A DNA stretch of 64,000 nt from Pohlia nutans (taxonomy: Eukaryota; Streptophyta; Bryopsida; Bryales; Mniaceae), in the NCBI GenBank assembly GCA_022496805.1, contig CM040094.1, positions 20,359,501 to 20,423,500 of the forward strand. The letters are read 5' to 3'. Position numbers and translations under genes: made by a program. Of this stretch, positions 21,923-34,090 are shown one piece after another (position 1 is the first letter of the stretch; every line of letters starts with the position of its first letter). A model generated the notes under the pieces. It was not told the origin of the DNA. It searched no databases and saw only the letters and a program-made list of their open reading frames with translations.

Positions 21923-22527
21923 TCATCATTCGGCACCAGTTCCATGATCTGGTGCCATTTGTGGCGAGTTCGTCCAGGGTGTGAAGCATGAGCACACAGT
22001 TGTGGGAGCAGTATGTTTGCTTCCTCTTGAAATACAGCCCCTGCAGGATGCCATACTTTTGAGCACGGAGCTCCTCCAGACCTTTGCTGACGCTCCATCC
22101 ATCGTGCTTGGTGGCGTGTTGCTCAAATGAATCCTCGAATCTGGTAATGTAGTCGTACTCGGCTAAGTCGGGATTCGGGTGGACCATGTCCGTCGAACCG
22201 GATGGCAGTTTTAGAACCTCGGTGATGACGGCCTCAGTAATCGTGTGTAGTGTGCCGTGAACTTGACCGGTGATCATATCACCGGTAGTGTTGGTGGCCG
22301 TGTTGATGAAGCGTTCGATGAGGTCCCATCGGACTTTGTTGACCATCCACGGCAAGAAAACATACTCGCGTAGTCCCATCTAGCGGATCCAGTCCAGTTC
22401 GAAGGGTCGGTTTGAGGCGTAGTCGCGCCATCTAGTTCATCGGTACCGGGGTGATAGTCGTCCACGTACCGCTGGTTAGAATGTCGTTGGTGTCGCGCTG
22501 CTGGTCGGTGTGCTTCTGTCGTGCCAT
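21923..22527 (-). pseudogene. ORF3 after integrase, copy A (truncated)
   Basis: ATG at 22527 follows TTTTTGCAG|G, an acceptor-like site conserved in copy B (51587-51595). The frame is disturbed near 22440-22380, then matches copy B through RWDLIERFINTATNT, ITEAVITEVLKLPSG, YGILQGLYFKRKQ and ELATNG, where copy B has VVENFINTAHSTK, DITNILRLPTG, YGLLQAIYFKRKQS. The product is unknown. There is no signal peptide or transmembrane run like an envelope protein. It is cut at 21922. Confidence 0.7.
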
Positions 22528-22969
22528 CCTGCAAAAACAAACACGAAGTGGCCTGGGTCTACGTGCTCTAGGAGCAGAAAAGAGCCTATCCGACTAGAGG
22601 AAAAAGAACCAAATCTATTCCTCGCTATTTGCCTCGGTCGCCTTTCTTTGCCAACTCGGAACTCTCTACAAGCTGCTACTACCGGTAACTGTGCTCTCGG
22701 AGAAGGAGGAGGAGATGGAGGAGGAGACGGTGGGCGGAGACGTAGTGTTAACCGAATCGGAGAGAGTATCGGTGAAGGAAAGGAGTACATGGTGGAAAGA
22801 TAAATAGGGAGGGGAGAGGAGGCAACATTGAACTGCAAATGAATGCTAGACGGCGGTGTTAAGTGTAAGGGGGCTGCAGTGGACATCCACTCACAGTGTG
22901 GCACGTGGTCCGTAGGTGGCGGCGGGTTAGGGTTTAGTTTTACCAGACCTAAATTGGGGCGGCTCGGTG

Positions 22970-24385
22970 TTTGTGTCGGTTTTGCCGATGTAGGCGGTAG
23001 GCCCGAGGGTGTCTGCAGTGTGAATCCTTTTGTCGATGGGATCGGGATTTGGTTCGGGTCTTCCAATGCTGTCATTCGGTTTGGTTGTAGGGTCGGTCCG
23101 TCGGTTCGATCTGGTACGTTGGACGCGGTAACCCGGATGTAATCGGTAGTCGAGTAGGTTACTCGTGCTAGGAAATTTTTGGAGATTGTAGCAGTGGGTG
23201 CGTCCTCGTTGTCTTCGTTGATATCAGGCTGAAGGAGGATTTCTCCTTTTTCGGGTGCCGTTTGGGCAGCCTGCTGTAGTTGGTTGTCGTTGAGGAATGG
23301 ATAGGGCTTGAGTTTGTTGATGTTGACAATAATCGGGTCCGGATCAAATTTGTCCACTACTACCAACAACACGGTGTTATTTGGAAGAGGGTATTGGACT
23401 CGGTAAGGGCCGAACCACTTATGTCGGAGCTTACCGGGGTGGATGTTGGCACCTTTTGGGTACCATAGCACGGAGTCGCCTAATCGGAACTTATGGGTGA
23501 CTTTGGTGGTGTTTGCCCATTGGGCGCGGTTCGATTGACTGATGCCTTGGTTATCGAGAGCTCGGTATCAAGATTCGTCCAAGCGCTCCAAATCCGTTGT
23601 GCGGACTGCCAAAACTCGCTGGAGGGTCGGATCCTGGTGCGTCGGCTTCATTGGTACCAAATACTTGGTAGGTATAAGTGGGATGATGCCGTAGAGTAGC
23701 TGGAACGGCGTGTGTCCAGTTCTGATCTTGAACGCTGTCCGGTAGGCGAAGAGAACCGTCGGTAGTTGCCGATCCCAATCCGTTCGATTCGCGTTGACTA
23801 GTTTCTGGAGGAGTTGAACGATCACTTTGTTTGTTGATTCGGTCTGGCCATTTCCTTGAGGGTAATACGTGGTGGAAGTCGTGTGACGGAGAAGAAAATG
23901 CTCCATAAGGTCGTGGATGACTTGGTTGTTGAAATGGACTCCCTAGTCACTAACAAAATGTAAAGGGCAGCCAAACTGGGTAAGAATATGTTCGTACAAA
24001 AATTTAGCTGTGCCGCGAGCGGTATTATCTCGTAGGGCGACTGCCTCCACCCACTTAGTAGCGTAATCGGTAGCTACCAAGATGTACCGATGGCCGGAAG
24101 GTGTTCGTTTAAGTGGGCCTACGAAATCAAGACCCCATTTCATAAATGGTTCCATCGGTAGTATGGTAAGTAGCTTACCGGTAACAGCCTTAGTTAGGCT
24201 ATCGACTCGTTGGCGTTCGTCACAGTTGCGGCAAAACTCCATTGTGTCTTTGTGAAGTGTCGGCCACTAGTACCCAGCATCCAGGATTTTTCTGGTGGTG
24301 ATCTCGATAGAGAAGTGGCCACCGGAATTACCTTTGTGGAGTTCTCGTAACACCAGTTGGATTTGTGCGCCCGAGATGCATTTTT
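22970..24385 (-). pseudogene. Integrase of gypsy copy A
   Basis: The HHCC zinc module (ELHKGNSGGHF ... FCRNCDERQR) is followed by the catalytic core: DFVGPL, then SD before GVHF, then YYPQGNGQTESTN with the DD35E glutamate. After it come FAYRTAFKI, LYGIIPL and the GPY-type module KWFGPYRVQYPLPNNT. TAG interrupts the zinc module where copy B has Trp, and TAG interrupts the second-Asp region. The frame changes near 23570 and again before 23471. Confidence 0.85.
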
Positions 24386-24446
24386 GTAACGTAAAATCTT
24401 TGCTCTGTCTATACAATGTACCATCGATTATTTGAAAAGGGAGAGC

Positions 24447-26072
24447 TCAGTACGCTAACCTTTTCTTGCGCTCGGTACTCCAGTCCGATGGAAATGTCCC
24501 TGTCTGAAGGTAATCGGATACCGAGGTGAGCCATTCGGGTTGGATGTTGAAGAGGTGAGCATCGGTCGAGATGTCGGGAATTCCGAGAGCGCGTTCGGCC
24601 GCAGCCATACGAGATAACGTGTCGGCCATGCCATGGGAGTTTCCTGGTTTGTAAACGACGGTGAAGTCGAATTCCAAGAATAGTAAGAGCCATCGGGCGA
24701 TGCGGCCGGAAACTTAAGTTTTGTTGACGAGGTATATCAATGCCATGTGATCAATATAGAATACAAATTTGTTACCGAGAAGGTAATGTTGAAATTTGTT
24801 GATTGCATATACCATGGCGAGTGCTTTGCGCTCGGTAGTCGTATAATTTTTCTCCACTCGACTAAGAAGTCGTGATGCATAAACAATGGGTTGGTCGATT
24901 TTTCCGGTTGGGTTCTGGGCCAACATTGCACCAACGGCGAGGTCGGAAGCGTCTGTATGGATGTGGAATTCGATTTGCCAATTAACCGCAATGAGTATCG
25001 GAGCGTTGACGTAACGCTTTTTGATATTGGTAAACGCCGTCGCACACTCCGTAGTCTAGATGAATGGTTCGTCTTTTCGAGTAAGCGCGGTAATGGGAGC
25101 CATGATCTTTGCGTAGTCCCGGATAAAACATCGGTTGAATTGGCCTAACCCATTAAAGACCTGTATATCTTTAATAGTGCGTGGTGTGGGCATGTTGACA
25201 ATGGCCTCAATCTTCTTAGGGTCGGGAAATTTCCCCTCGGAAGACACCATGTAACCCAGAATGACGCCTAATTTGATCAAAAAACAACATTTTTCGGGGT
25301 TCAAACTAATACCGAATTCCCGACATTTTGTAAAACACTGCCGAAGTTTTGTCAAATGCGTCCCATTTGAGCTGTAAACGTTGAAATCGTCGAGGAAGAG
25401 TTTCATAAAATTGCCTAGGTATTCCTTGAAAGCTTGGTTGACTGCTCGCTGGTATGTTGGTGGTGCGTTCTTCAATCCGAATAGCATAACTACCCAGACG
25501 AATGCGTCCCAGTCGGTAATGAATGTTGTCTTCTGTCAGTCTTCGGGATTGATCTTGATCTGATGATAGCCTAAGAATCCATCGAGAAATGAGTACATTT
25601 CGTGTCCTGCTACCAAGTCGAGGACTTCATCGGTAAATGGCAACGGGTACGGATCCTTCTTTGTGGCTGTGTTAAGGCGTCGGAAATCAACACAGATCCG
25701 AAGTTTACCGTTCTTCTTCGGTACTACCACGATCGGTGACAGCCACGTAGCTTCGTCGACTGGTTCGATAAAACCGGCTTGAAGGAATTTGTCGAGATCG
25801 GCCTTGACTGCTTGGGCGTAGTTTGGGTTCATTTGGTAGCGGGCTTGGTGAGCTGGCGGAATGCTGGTGTCGAGTTCGATCTTGTGTTGAGCGATATGCT
25901 CCGGAATGCCCTTAACGTCGTGGTATGACCACGCAAAAACGTCTTTGAATGCATGGAACAATTCTTCTGCTTCCGTAATCATGTGGGTAGGTACAGCTGT
26001 TCCAATTCGAATGATGTTGGGCTCGGTAGTGCTATTGAGGTTGAGGTTGCGCAACTGGTTGTCCTCAGTTTA
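24447..26072 (-). pseudogene. Reverse transcriptase and RNase H of gypsy copy A
   Basis: RT runs from GIPEHIAQHKIELDT through WLSPIVVVPKKNGKL, CVDFRRLN, YSFLDGFLGYHQI, LFGLKNAPPTYQRA and the catalytic FLDDF to FNGLGQFNRCFIRDY. RNase H has AQNPTGKIDQPIVYASRLLS and NYTTTERKALAMV. Breaks: TAA before the RT start, TGA after KINPED, TAG after EPFI, and TAA in LVNKT*VSGRIARW. The last stop is present at the same position in copy B. FLDDF replaces the more common Y-x-DD. Confidence 0.9.
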
Positions 26073-26344
26073 GGACCATTTTGCAACTGGGATAGTTTTC
26101 ACTTTTTCACAGATCGGTATTTCGTCTACCGACATACTTCCTTCGGTATGTGGAATCAAGGAATTGGAAGGTGAAAAGGAAGGGTCAAAAGGTTGTACAT
26201 GGCAGAGATCGGCGATGGCTAATGTGCCGATTGGATGGATGAATCCCTCGGTGTCCAGCAATATCGTCTCTTCTTCATCTGTAAGGCCTTCCGCGTAATT
26301 GTAACAGACCAACGTTTCCGGAGTGGAGGCTTCGAGACCCAATT
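26073..26344 (-). pseudogene. Protease-RT linker of gypsy copy A, distal to the nested insertion
   Basis: It continues the frame of 28808-29416: codons for INREL on one side and GLEA on the other rejoin if the nested element and one CAATT copy are removed. It encodes the acidic linker (CYNYAEGLTDEEETILLD) also present in copy B, then TAA after VAKWS. Confidence 0.85.
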
Positions 26345-27255
26345 TGTTAAAGGAGGAAAAAGGTGCTGATCAAGGTGCTGACCGGTAGAGAAGATTGACA
26401 CCAAAAGACTACATTGAAAAACACCCACAACCTGCATGTGTTCTCACACCAGAAGGTCTCACTTATATAAGAAGAAGATACAACGGGAAGATCCAAGATC
26501 CGGATCTAGATCTAGATCTGGATCTGGCTATCGAGTCGACTACCTGGTCGACTGCCGGGTCGACTTCTTGGTCGACTACCGGGTCGTCTTCCTGGTCAAC
26601 AACCGGGTCGACTAGCCTCTGGACCACTAGCCTCTGGTCAACTACCGGGTCAACTACCTAGTCGACTACCGGGTCGTCTTCCTAGTCAACTACCGGGTCG
26701 ACTAGCCTCTGGACTACTAGCCTCTGGTCGACTACCGGGTCGACTACCTAGTTGACTACCGAGTAGACTAGCCTCTGGTGCTACTGAATCGACTACCAAC
26801 TGGGAGGAGATACATCGTAGCACTGCCTACATGGGTACTGAGATTAGAAGATTTTTACTATTGACTCCAAAGTACTCTGATCTATGAGAAATAAAACACT
26901 GCTTTATTCAGAAAAGAAGCTAACAGTACACTGCGAGCTGGAGAGATAGTTCCAGCACATGGAAGCTCCCAGCCAAAACTAAACAAGTAGCACCGCCAGG
27001 AAAGAGATGATCGGCTTGGTTTGAGGCCAAGAATAAATACCCTCCAGGGAACAAGTTCTCCAACCGGGTGGTTAACAGGAACTTGTAATTTGGAGAGGAA
27101 CAGGAAGAACTAATAACTGCATTGGTTCTTGCCAAGAGTGTGACGTGGCAAGCTAAGTACTAAGGGAGGAACTACACGGGTAAAAAAGGTAAGTAATTAG
27201 GAAAAAACTAGTGGTAACAGTAATGGCTACTAAGGGTTATAAAATCCCGTTAACA
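26345..27255 (-). repeat. 3' LTR of the nested element, 911 bp
   Basis: It contains GATCTA/GATCTG hexamers near 26500-26525 and a satellite-like CGACTACCGGGTCGACTACC field at 26535-26790. It is longer than its partner by a block of about 370 bp (26858-27224). Confidence 0.9.
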
Positions 27256-28247
27256 TTATCCTCCCTCCTAAGGCGTTACGCCCTCGTAAACGCCATACAC
27301 AACTAAGACATTAGCTTACAGATTCTACAATTAGTTAAAAGTGGCCGCCATTTGGTAGAATTTCTTGTTGGGAACCTTCCTTCAAAAGTCTTGCTGCCAC
27401 TTGAAAGCATCCTCGCCATTCAGTATTCACCCCTCTAAATCTGACTCGGTTATTCCTTCTCGGTTCTTCATGAGTCCAATGGGAGTCCTATGCTCCTTCT
27501 GATGGTAGTCACTTCACCACTGGAAGTACCGGGTTCAGTAGGTAGTTACTTTAGGGCCATCTGAACGATTGTCCTCCAGCTTGCAGTTACTCTCCATCTG
27601 GTGTTGCCGAGTCGACTAGCCTCTGGTGCTACCGGGTCGACTTCTGACTAGTGCAACCAGGTCGACATCTGACTGGTGCTATCGGATCGACTTCTGACTG
27701 GTGCTACCGGGTCGACTCCTGACCGGTGCTACTGGTTCGACTCCTGATCGGTTCTACTGAGTCGACTAGCCTTTGGGAAATCTCCATCCGGTGTTTTCTC
27801 CTCCAACTCTTTAACTTCAATAGAAATCTGCAAACTTATATACTTCTACTAGGGAAGAACATTTGAACACTTAGATCGGTAATGATTGGACAAAATCGGT
27901 AGTGACAGACTGTACTGGACTGTACTAGACAGAGTCGGTAGAGCAGACTATGGCTTTAAAATAGACTAGAGTCACAACATTTCTACCCTTTAGTTTTAGT
28001 TCTTCAGATTTTGCTCTTTCTCTTAGCTTTTTGGTATCTTGCTTCTATGCCTCACCTCATCTAAGTTCATCAAAGCATCAAACTTTCGCTAAAATCTTCA
28101 AGAGTGTCGCTCTAGATCTAGATCTCTTTTGAAGAGCTACCAATCTTCCAAAACAATAACCTATAGATCCAAGATGATAAGAAAGAGCACAAATAACAAC
28201 ACATTGCAACAAGAATCACTTTGCAAACAAGAGATTAGAGTACGAAA

Positions 28248-28263
28248 CACTACATGGTTGCCA
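28248..28263 (-). other. Primer binding site of the nested element
   Basis: TGGCAACCATGTAGTG on the minus strand lies two bases after the LTR. It differs from the gypsy copy A PBS at one base. Confidence 0.7.
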
Positions 28264-28265
28264 AA

Positions 28266-28807
28266 TGTTAAAGGGGGAAAAAGGTGCTGATCTAGTAGTA
28301 TTCTACCTACCGGTAGAGAAGATTGACACCAAAAGACTACATTGAAAAACACCCACAACCTACATGTGTTCTCACACCAGGAGGTCTCACTTATATAAGA
28401 AGAAGATACAACGGGAAGATCCAAGATCCGGATCTAGATCTAGATCTGGATCTGGATCTGGCTACCGAGTCGACTACCTGGTCGACTGCCGGGTCGACTG
28501 CCTGGTCGACTACCGGGTCGTCTTCTTGGTCAACAACCGGGTTGACTAGCCTCTGGACCACTAGCCTCTGGTCGACTACCAACTCAACTACCTAGTCGAC
28601 TACCGGGTCGTCTTCCTAGTCAATTACCGGGTCGACTAGCCTCTGGACTACTAGCCTCTGGTCGACTACCGGGTCAACTACCTAGTTGACTACCGAGTAG
28701 ACTAGCCTCTGGTGCTACTGAATCGACTACCAACTGGGAGGAGATACATCGTAGCACTGCCTACATGGGTACTGGCTACTAGTAAAGGTTATAAAATCCC
28801 GTTAACA
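28266..28807 (-). repeat. 5' LTR of the nested element, 542 bp, internally deleted
   Basis: It matches 26345-27255 at both ends but jumps from CATGGGTACTG to GCTACTAGTAAAGG. Few substitutions separate the LTRs, so insertion was relatively recent and the deletion later. Confidence 0.9.
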
Positions 28808-29416
28808 CAATTCGCGGTTGATCCATATGGTTCGGATTGTGCCGTTCCCCATGAGTTGGATGTGATCGTTTGCCCAGTCGTGGACTACTCCGGCGTCCCG
28901 GAGCCATGGTCTACCAAGGAGTAGACTGTATGCCGAGTTCACATCTTTGCAAGAAATAACCGTAAGAATGATGGTATAGGGAATACCGTGAATGTGGATT
29001 TTTATGTCCCGGAGGTGTCCGCTGGGCTGTACCAGTGAGCTATTGGCCATTCGTAACTTAAATGGTGCAGGAGTTGGCTTTGGTAGTCCCAGGCGGCAGC
29101 GCTCTTGCTTAGTGATGACATTGACTCCTGATCCACTGTCGAGGAGAACGTTGTTTATCACGGTTTTTCCAATCATTACCGTGATAATTGGCATGTGTCG
29201 ATCGACAGCTACCACGGAATGTACGGGTACCGGAGCTTCCTCTGGTACCGGTATCGGTACAAAGGTGTTAGCCTTCTGAAACATGTATCGTTGAATGTGG
29301 TCAGAGATGCTTGGAGCAATGGACATCAAGTTTTTTAGAGATACCTGAATAGTGTGTGACTCGATTTGTTGGAGAATGTTGTTGCAGATCTCGTCTGTAT
29401 GATTCTTGTCTCCCAT
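28808..29416 (-). pseudogene. Aspartic protease of gypsy copy A
   Basis: The motif LLDSGSGVNVITKQE holds the catalytic DSG, and LLGRPWLRDAGVVHDW is the second conserved region (ILGRPWL-like) typical of plant gypsy proteases. The start shown is an internal in-frame Met; in the element it is part of a polyprotein. The frame is cut by the nested element after INREL. Confidence 0.85.
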
Positions 29417-29893
29417 ATATGTTGGAGTGTCTGACTCTATTGGTGAGAGTTCTTACAATTCGCGTATTGTTCGTATCATTTCTTCACGAAGTTGTTCCTC
29501 CGCTTTCCAATCGGATGCATCCGGAGTTCAGTGTGGTATGTGAGTACTGGTATTATCTGTGGGTAGAGAGGGGTCTTGGCGTTGTACTTGACTTCGAGTT
29601 CGAGGGCTGATGTGCGAAACATCAATCGTGTTGATATCGGAAATGACTACCGAGGATACTGTCGAAGTTTTGAGGCAGCTTCTTGTTGACGGCGGTTTTG
29701 ACGTCCTCGTCTAGTAGCATCGATGACCCGGGTGTTCTATAGAGCCACAGATGTTACAGAGGTACTTTTGTACCGGCATGTTGGTATGCAAAGTTCGTCA
29801 ATTATCGGTACTTACCGGAGTGTTTGCGGTATGTGGTTGGATTTGGTGGACGATGGCTGCCTCGGTTTTCTTCCCGTACTCGCTTGCCGGATT

Positions 29894-31195
29894 TCAAAAA
29901 CAAGTCGTCCATTCATATCCCATTCTTCCACAACCGGTGCATCTTATGTTTCGCCGGGGGTTGTTGTTGACATTGGTTGGCGGAGTTGGTCGTCCGGTTT
30001 TTGGCAAGCCTTCTTTTGTTGTACGGGCCGAATCCACTGCCTCGGAAAAAGTCTGGCGTCGTAAACCTACTGTGGCCACTTGGAGGTACTCAAGTAACCC
30101 TGCACGGAAATTACTTAACATAAACATGTCGTCAAGAGGTACGGTTAAATTTTCTCCCAATTGTTGAAGACGCTCTGCATAATCATCCACAGATTCATTC
30201 GGTAATTGAATCAGTGTGCAAAATTGAATGTATGTCTGATCGTCGGTTTTGATGGCTCGGTAACGTCGTTTGAACGCGGTGAGGACATCATGTAGTGTGT
30301 TAGCCGGGTGGATCCTCCTGTGGTAGGCAAACCAGTTGGATTCTTTCTCGGTAAGAGAATTACTGAATAATTCTAACTGGACTAAGGTTTGATTTTCACC
30401 GTTTAGTAAAATAGTTGCTTCAAATTTGTGACAGTGAGTTTCGGGACACTTACCTGTTTTGTATTTGGGATACGGTACTGCTTTACGGGCCGTATATGTT
30501 GTCCGGTGCACCGGGATGTGAGTAGTATCCATGGTTCTTGGACGTGGTCGGTATGTCAGGGTTGGTACTACCGGATCCGATGTCCGTCTAGGAAACGCAT
30601 AGGGAAAAGTACAAGCAATCGAGGAATGGTCGGTATTACCACAAAATGTGCAAAAACGAAGTGGGGGTCGTATGTTTACCTGATCTGGTTGCTGATGCAT
30701 TGGATTGAACAGTTGAGGTCCTTCGTGCAGATGATCGACAGCCTCGGTGTGGCTAGGAAACAATGTATGGTGGACTGCCTGAGTGGGTATCACGGTTTAG
30801 CGGTGTTGTTGGAGGCGTAGATGTGGAAGTTGTAGTCGAGGTTCTTCCAATGTAAAATCCGGTGGGTGCTGGGGTTCGAGAGCCGCGAGGAGTTCTTGGT
30901 CGGTGGCATCCTCCGGTATAAGTTGTTGGAGTCGTTCTTCGAGTGCGTCTGATTGGAGATATGCTTGCCTGCGAAAATGTTCTCTTTCGGCGGATGTCAG
31001 TACTGGGTCGGTGCCGATGTTGGGCGGTATGGGTATTCCCGATACAGATGACGGTTGTTGCCGTGCTGATGAAAGCGGGTGTTGGGCGGTTTGATTTTCG
31101 CGCGGGTTTGGTAATTCGTCTGGCGTTAACAAGTGGTTACGTGGTGCCAAACGATGTGTGGCCGTCGATGGGACCCGGTGCTGTGGGTAGGCCAT
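29894..31195 (-). pseudogene. Gag of gypsy copy A, zinc knuckle ahead of the capsid region
   Basis: The N-terminal part (31195-30797) ends at TAA and the same frame continues to 29894. The order is a Pro/Gln-rich region, a perfect CCHC knuckle FCTFCGNTDHSSIAC near 30640, the retrotransposon gag domain (NWFAYHRRIHPANTLHDV, TYIQFCTLIQLPNESVDDYA), then a damaged second knuckle CTGCGRMGYEWTTC, where copy B has a His. Most Gags have the knuckle only after capsid. Confidence 0.85.
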
Positions 31196-31548
31196 GAGTT
31201 CCTATACACTCCGGTGAAACTGTGTTTGTGAGCTTGCCAACGCGGTGAGATCCAGTTCCAAGGGTGGTCCCGCCGATCGAGTGTCCGATGTACCCTAAAC
31301 CGATGAAGCTGTAAATCCACAGAACAGATCTGTCTACGCTTAGCAGAACCAAAAATACTGACTTGGTAGTGTATTGAGTCCAGCTATTTAGTGAGTTTTG
31401 TAAGAGAGGGATCTGGATCTACCGATCCTAATTGCAGGAATAGTCGAGTAGTTTCCCGTGTTCTATGATGTAATAAGTATTAATACGAGAGACGGTTTGT
31501 AACTGGTCTAATAGAAGGAATTTTTTGCTAAGATTCAAAGATTCGTAA

Positions 31549-31564
31549 CACTAGATGGTTGCCA
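31549..31564 (-). other. Primer binding site of gypsy copy A
   Basis: TGGCAACCATCTAGTG begins two bases after the 5' LTR on the minus strand. The cognate tRNA was not identified. Confidence 0.7.
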
Positions 31565-31566
31565 AA

Positions 31567-31987
31567 TGGTAAGTCCTCTTTCCTACTCGGTAGTTAGTAC
31601 TGAATTACCGAGGTGACAAGAGTATCAAATATTGAATCAGTCAAGAACCTACGTAGCTCAGTAGAAGTACTCGATCCTAACTACCGAGGAGTCTTTCCTG
31701 CAAACAGTCTATAAGATCGGGCACAAATACCGAAGAAGAATTACTCGAATCAGAGAATGAAAGGACACTCAATGTTAAACACAAGAAAATCTGTATTGGA
31801 AAAAGTAGAGTGTGCCAAATGAGTCTGGCTTCTTTGTTTATATACATGTAAAACCCGATCTAACTAGTAATGGTCAGATCGGTAAAAAAGTCTTCCCAGA
31901 TCTACTTTCTGGGGTAAATCGGAAAATTACCGAGGTAGTAAAAAACCCAGACCGGTAATATCGGGAAGTACTAATTTACCGTTAACA
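31567..31987 (-). repeat. 5' LTR of gypsy copy A, 421 bp
   Basis: It starts TGTTAACGGTAAATTAG and ends GGACTTACCA. TATATAAA lies at 31837-31844. It corresponds to the copy B LTR at 44746-45160 in order and in the CTTTTTTACCGATCTGA block. Confidence 0.85.
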
Positions 31988-32388
31988 ACTGACCTCATGC
32001 GTTCGGAGATCCTAGAACTCCAAGAGGCCAAGTTTCGTCTTTAATCCACTAGTACAGCCTTTTCGCTTTGTTGCCTCTCTACAACGTCTAAGATGTTCAA
32101 ACCAGTGTTGTGGACTCATCCGAGCTCATTGCATGCCGATAGGATCTTATCCTCCCAAAATGGCAAAAACGTGCGTCGAAACAACAAGGCTCCCATGGAA
32201 GCTCACCGCAATCAATGGGAGAATGCAAGAAATGTGAAGGCCAATATTCTCCGCAGCAACCTCCTCCTCTACCCCGGCCTTGGCGCCATCATCATGCTCC
32301 ACTCTAGGGTAGAGCTTGACGAACATTTATTTTGTACAATGTCACATTGTGCAATTTCCCATCTTGTACATGCTCGCATTACGCTAGC
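31988..32388. other. No supported gene
   Basis: A 113-codon plus-strand frame at 32093-32434 has no recognisable family and overlaps the start of the next element. I do not call it. Confidence 0.4.
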
Positions 32389-32999
32389 GGGTCCATGTAC
32401 ACTAAACCAGTACAAAATTGTAGTCACAGAGTGAAAGTTCAGGGGCATGTGGTATTGAATTGTATGTCAATGAAAGCACAAGAACTTGTAGAGGTTTAGA
32501 GTACCATAAAATGATCATAGACACAATTTGTTACCTATGCTGGAAGTTTTTATTAATAGATTGTACTTTAAATGAACATAAAGAGTATATTTATATACCG
32601 GCATATACTTGTCACAATTTTGGAGTTGACAAAAATATACTTTTTTGGGCAAGAAATTTTGTACCATCTTAGCCCAACTCATGAATTGTATAATGTATAC
32701 ATATTCTTCTGGTACATTACATCGGCCAATTTGCAACCTAGAGTCTAAACTGTCATTTATGGAAAGAAATGCCTTGTTTTTTTCAGCACAAAAAAACCTA
32801 AACGGGTCGGTTTTTTAGAACGAAATTTCGCTAGGTACTATTTAATGTGTACAAAATCTAGGTGGGCCATCAACCAGCTACGTGTTGGGCCCTCACAGGT
32901 CCCTTATTTTTGAAATTGAGCGGAAATCCATATACTTTGTTATTGTAAATATACTCATTATACTTGCCCATTTTGTACCCGGTTTAGTGTACATGTTCC
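32389..32999. mobile_element. 611 bp MITE-like element, 5 bp duplication CTAGC
   Basis: The left end GGGTCCATGTACACTAAACC and the complement of the right end GGAACATGTACACTAAACC are inverted repeats, continuing loosely through GTACAAAAT. CTAGC flanks both sides (32384-32388 and 33000-33004). It is AT-rich and non-coding. The superfamily is uncertain. Confidence 0.7.
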
Positions 33000-33329
33000 C
33001 TAGCATCAACTCATCAGTTGTTGGGAGGCGTGGCCAGTACGTCAATTGCAAGCACCTTTACTATATTTTTCGGTTTTTTTGCAAGCTAGACTATAAAGTC
33101 GATACGTACATCCATGCTCCTACTCTTAGCTTGGATGAAGTTTAAAAAATTCTTGTCGCTGCCGAGATCATCAAGACCGAGGATTGAAGAATGAATCACA
33201 ATTGGAGTTTAGAGGGGGAGAGTAGAACTAGAAACAATAGCATCCTATTGTAAATTGCTGCAAGACTAGTATTTTTAATTGGTTCAAGTACTTGCTCGCC
33301 AAGTTTTGCTACTATGACTATGTATTAGA

Positions 33330-34090
33330 AAAAAGCAAAAAATATAATCCTACATAAAGGTCCAATTGTCCTCCCTTCCTTCTTTGTCTCTCTTCAAGAG
33401 GTTCTCATGTTGGGATTCAATTTCACTCTATGTAGCTCAAAATTTCCCAATTTGTTTTTGGTTGACTATAAACATTACTCTACTAACTACTAATCCACGG
33501 TCATACATCCAGTGGTCATAGGGACCAAAATTTACTATATAAAGAAAAAAATCTAAAAATAGTGTCTACTTTTAAATTTAGCTAGATTCTAGGCTCTAGG
33601 CTCTCCAAATCCCTGCTCTCTGCTCTTGGGCTCTCCATTCTAGGCTCACACGCTAGCGTCGTTGAATTGTGGCACGTACCATATCTTTGTTAACTGTGAC
33701 TATTTGATGGCTTAGTATTGCTACTCTGAATGTTTATTAAAAATTCCAAATAATATAATTCTAGATTTGGGTCCAATAAAGCACTTCTATGCTTCATTGT
33801 CACACATAGGCAGATTTTAACTTTGGAATTCAATTTCATTCTAAGTAGCGTAAAAGTTGTCAACCTATTCGAAATGACCCCAAACTTTAAACTATGTCGA
33901 CTTCTAAACCACGGTCATAGGTCACGCGGTCATAGGATATAAAATTTACTTTATCTAGTAAAATTTCAAAAATTAGCAAATGTCTTTGAATGTTTTGAAT
34001 TTTTTTTTCTTTTTTCCGCTTTCTGAACTGTAGGCTCTCCAAATTTCAGCTCCTAGGCTCTCTACTCTAGGCTTACACGCTAGCGTCATT
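33330..34090 (+). repeat. Two diverged tandem copies of a repeat ending in TAGGCTC...CACGCTAGCGTC
   Basis: Copy 1 (about 33330-33665) and copy 2 (about 33745-34090) share, in order, a TTCAATTTCA-CT block, CCACGGTCATA, GTCATAGG, AAAATTTACT, and a tail TAGGCTCTCCAAAT then TAGGCTCACACGCTAGCGTC. A third, inverted copy of the tail lies at 52935-53075, and a short tail piece at 34736-34755. Confidence 0.75.

Larger units (their letters stand above)
26345..28807 (-). mobile_element. Nested non-autonomous LTR retrotransposon (TRIM/LARD-like)
   Basis: Two direct LTRs (26345-27255 and 28266-28807) bracket a 1010 bp internal region without gag or pol. Perfect CAATT duplications lie at 26340-26344 and 28808-28812. 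On the minus strand the LTR starts TGTTAACGGG and ends TTTAACA, a PBS follows, and a purine-rich tract (AGGAGGGAGGATAA) precedes the other LTR. The LTR start and PBS resemble those of the gypsy host, so it may have used gypsy proteins. The internal region carries more copies of a GGTGCTACCGGGTCGACT-type repeat. Confidence 0.9.
21923..31987 (-). mobile_element. Ty3/gypsy LTR retrotransposon, copy A (3' LTR missing)
   Basis: On the minus strand the order is 5' LTR, PBS, gag, protease, RT, RNase H, integrase, extra ORF3. It is interrupted at 26345-28807 by a nested element. Multiple stops (TAA about 30780, TAA about 26071, TGA about 25524, TAG about 25055, TAA about 24715, two TAG in integrase) make it inactive. 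It ends abruptly at the 20389-21922 element inside ORF3, with no 3' LTR in the window. The RT box FLDDF and an ORF after integrase recall the Tat/Athila side of the family, and a non-seed-plant lineage is possible. Confidence 0.9.

Noticed and set aside
21923..22527. Envelope protein in gypsy ORF3
   Set aside because: Position fits, but no signal peptide, transmembrane run or cysteine pattern was seen.
22510..23142. Plus-strand Gly/Arg-rich ORFs
   Set aside because: Complement of the pyrimidine-rich leader and pol end of gypsy copy A.
32093..32434. 113-codon plus-strand ORF as a gene
   Set aside because: No family signature and its 3' end runs into a MITE-like element.
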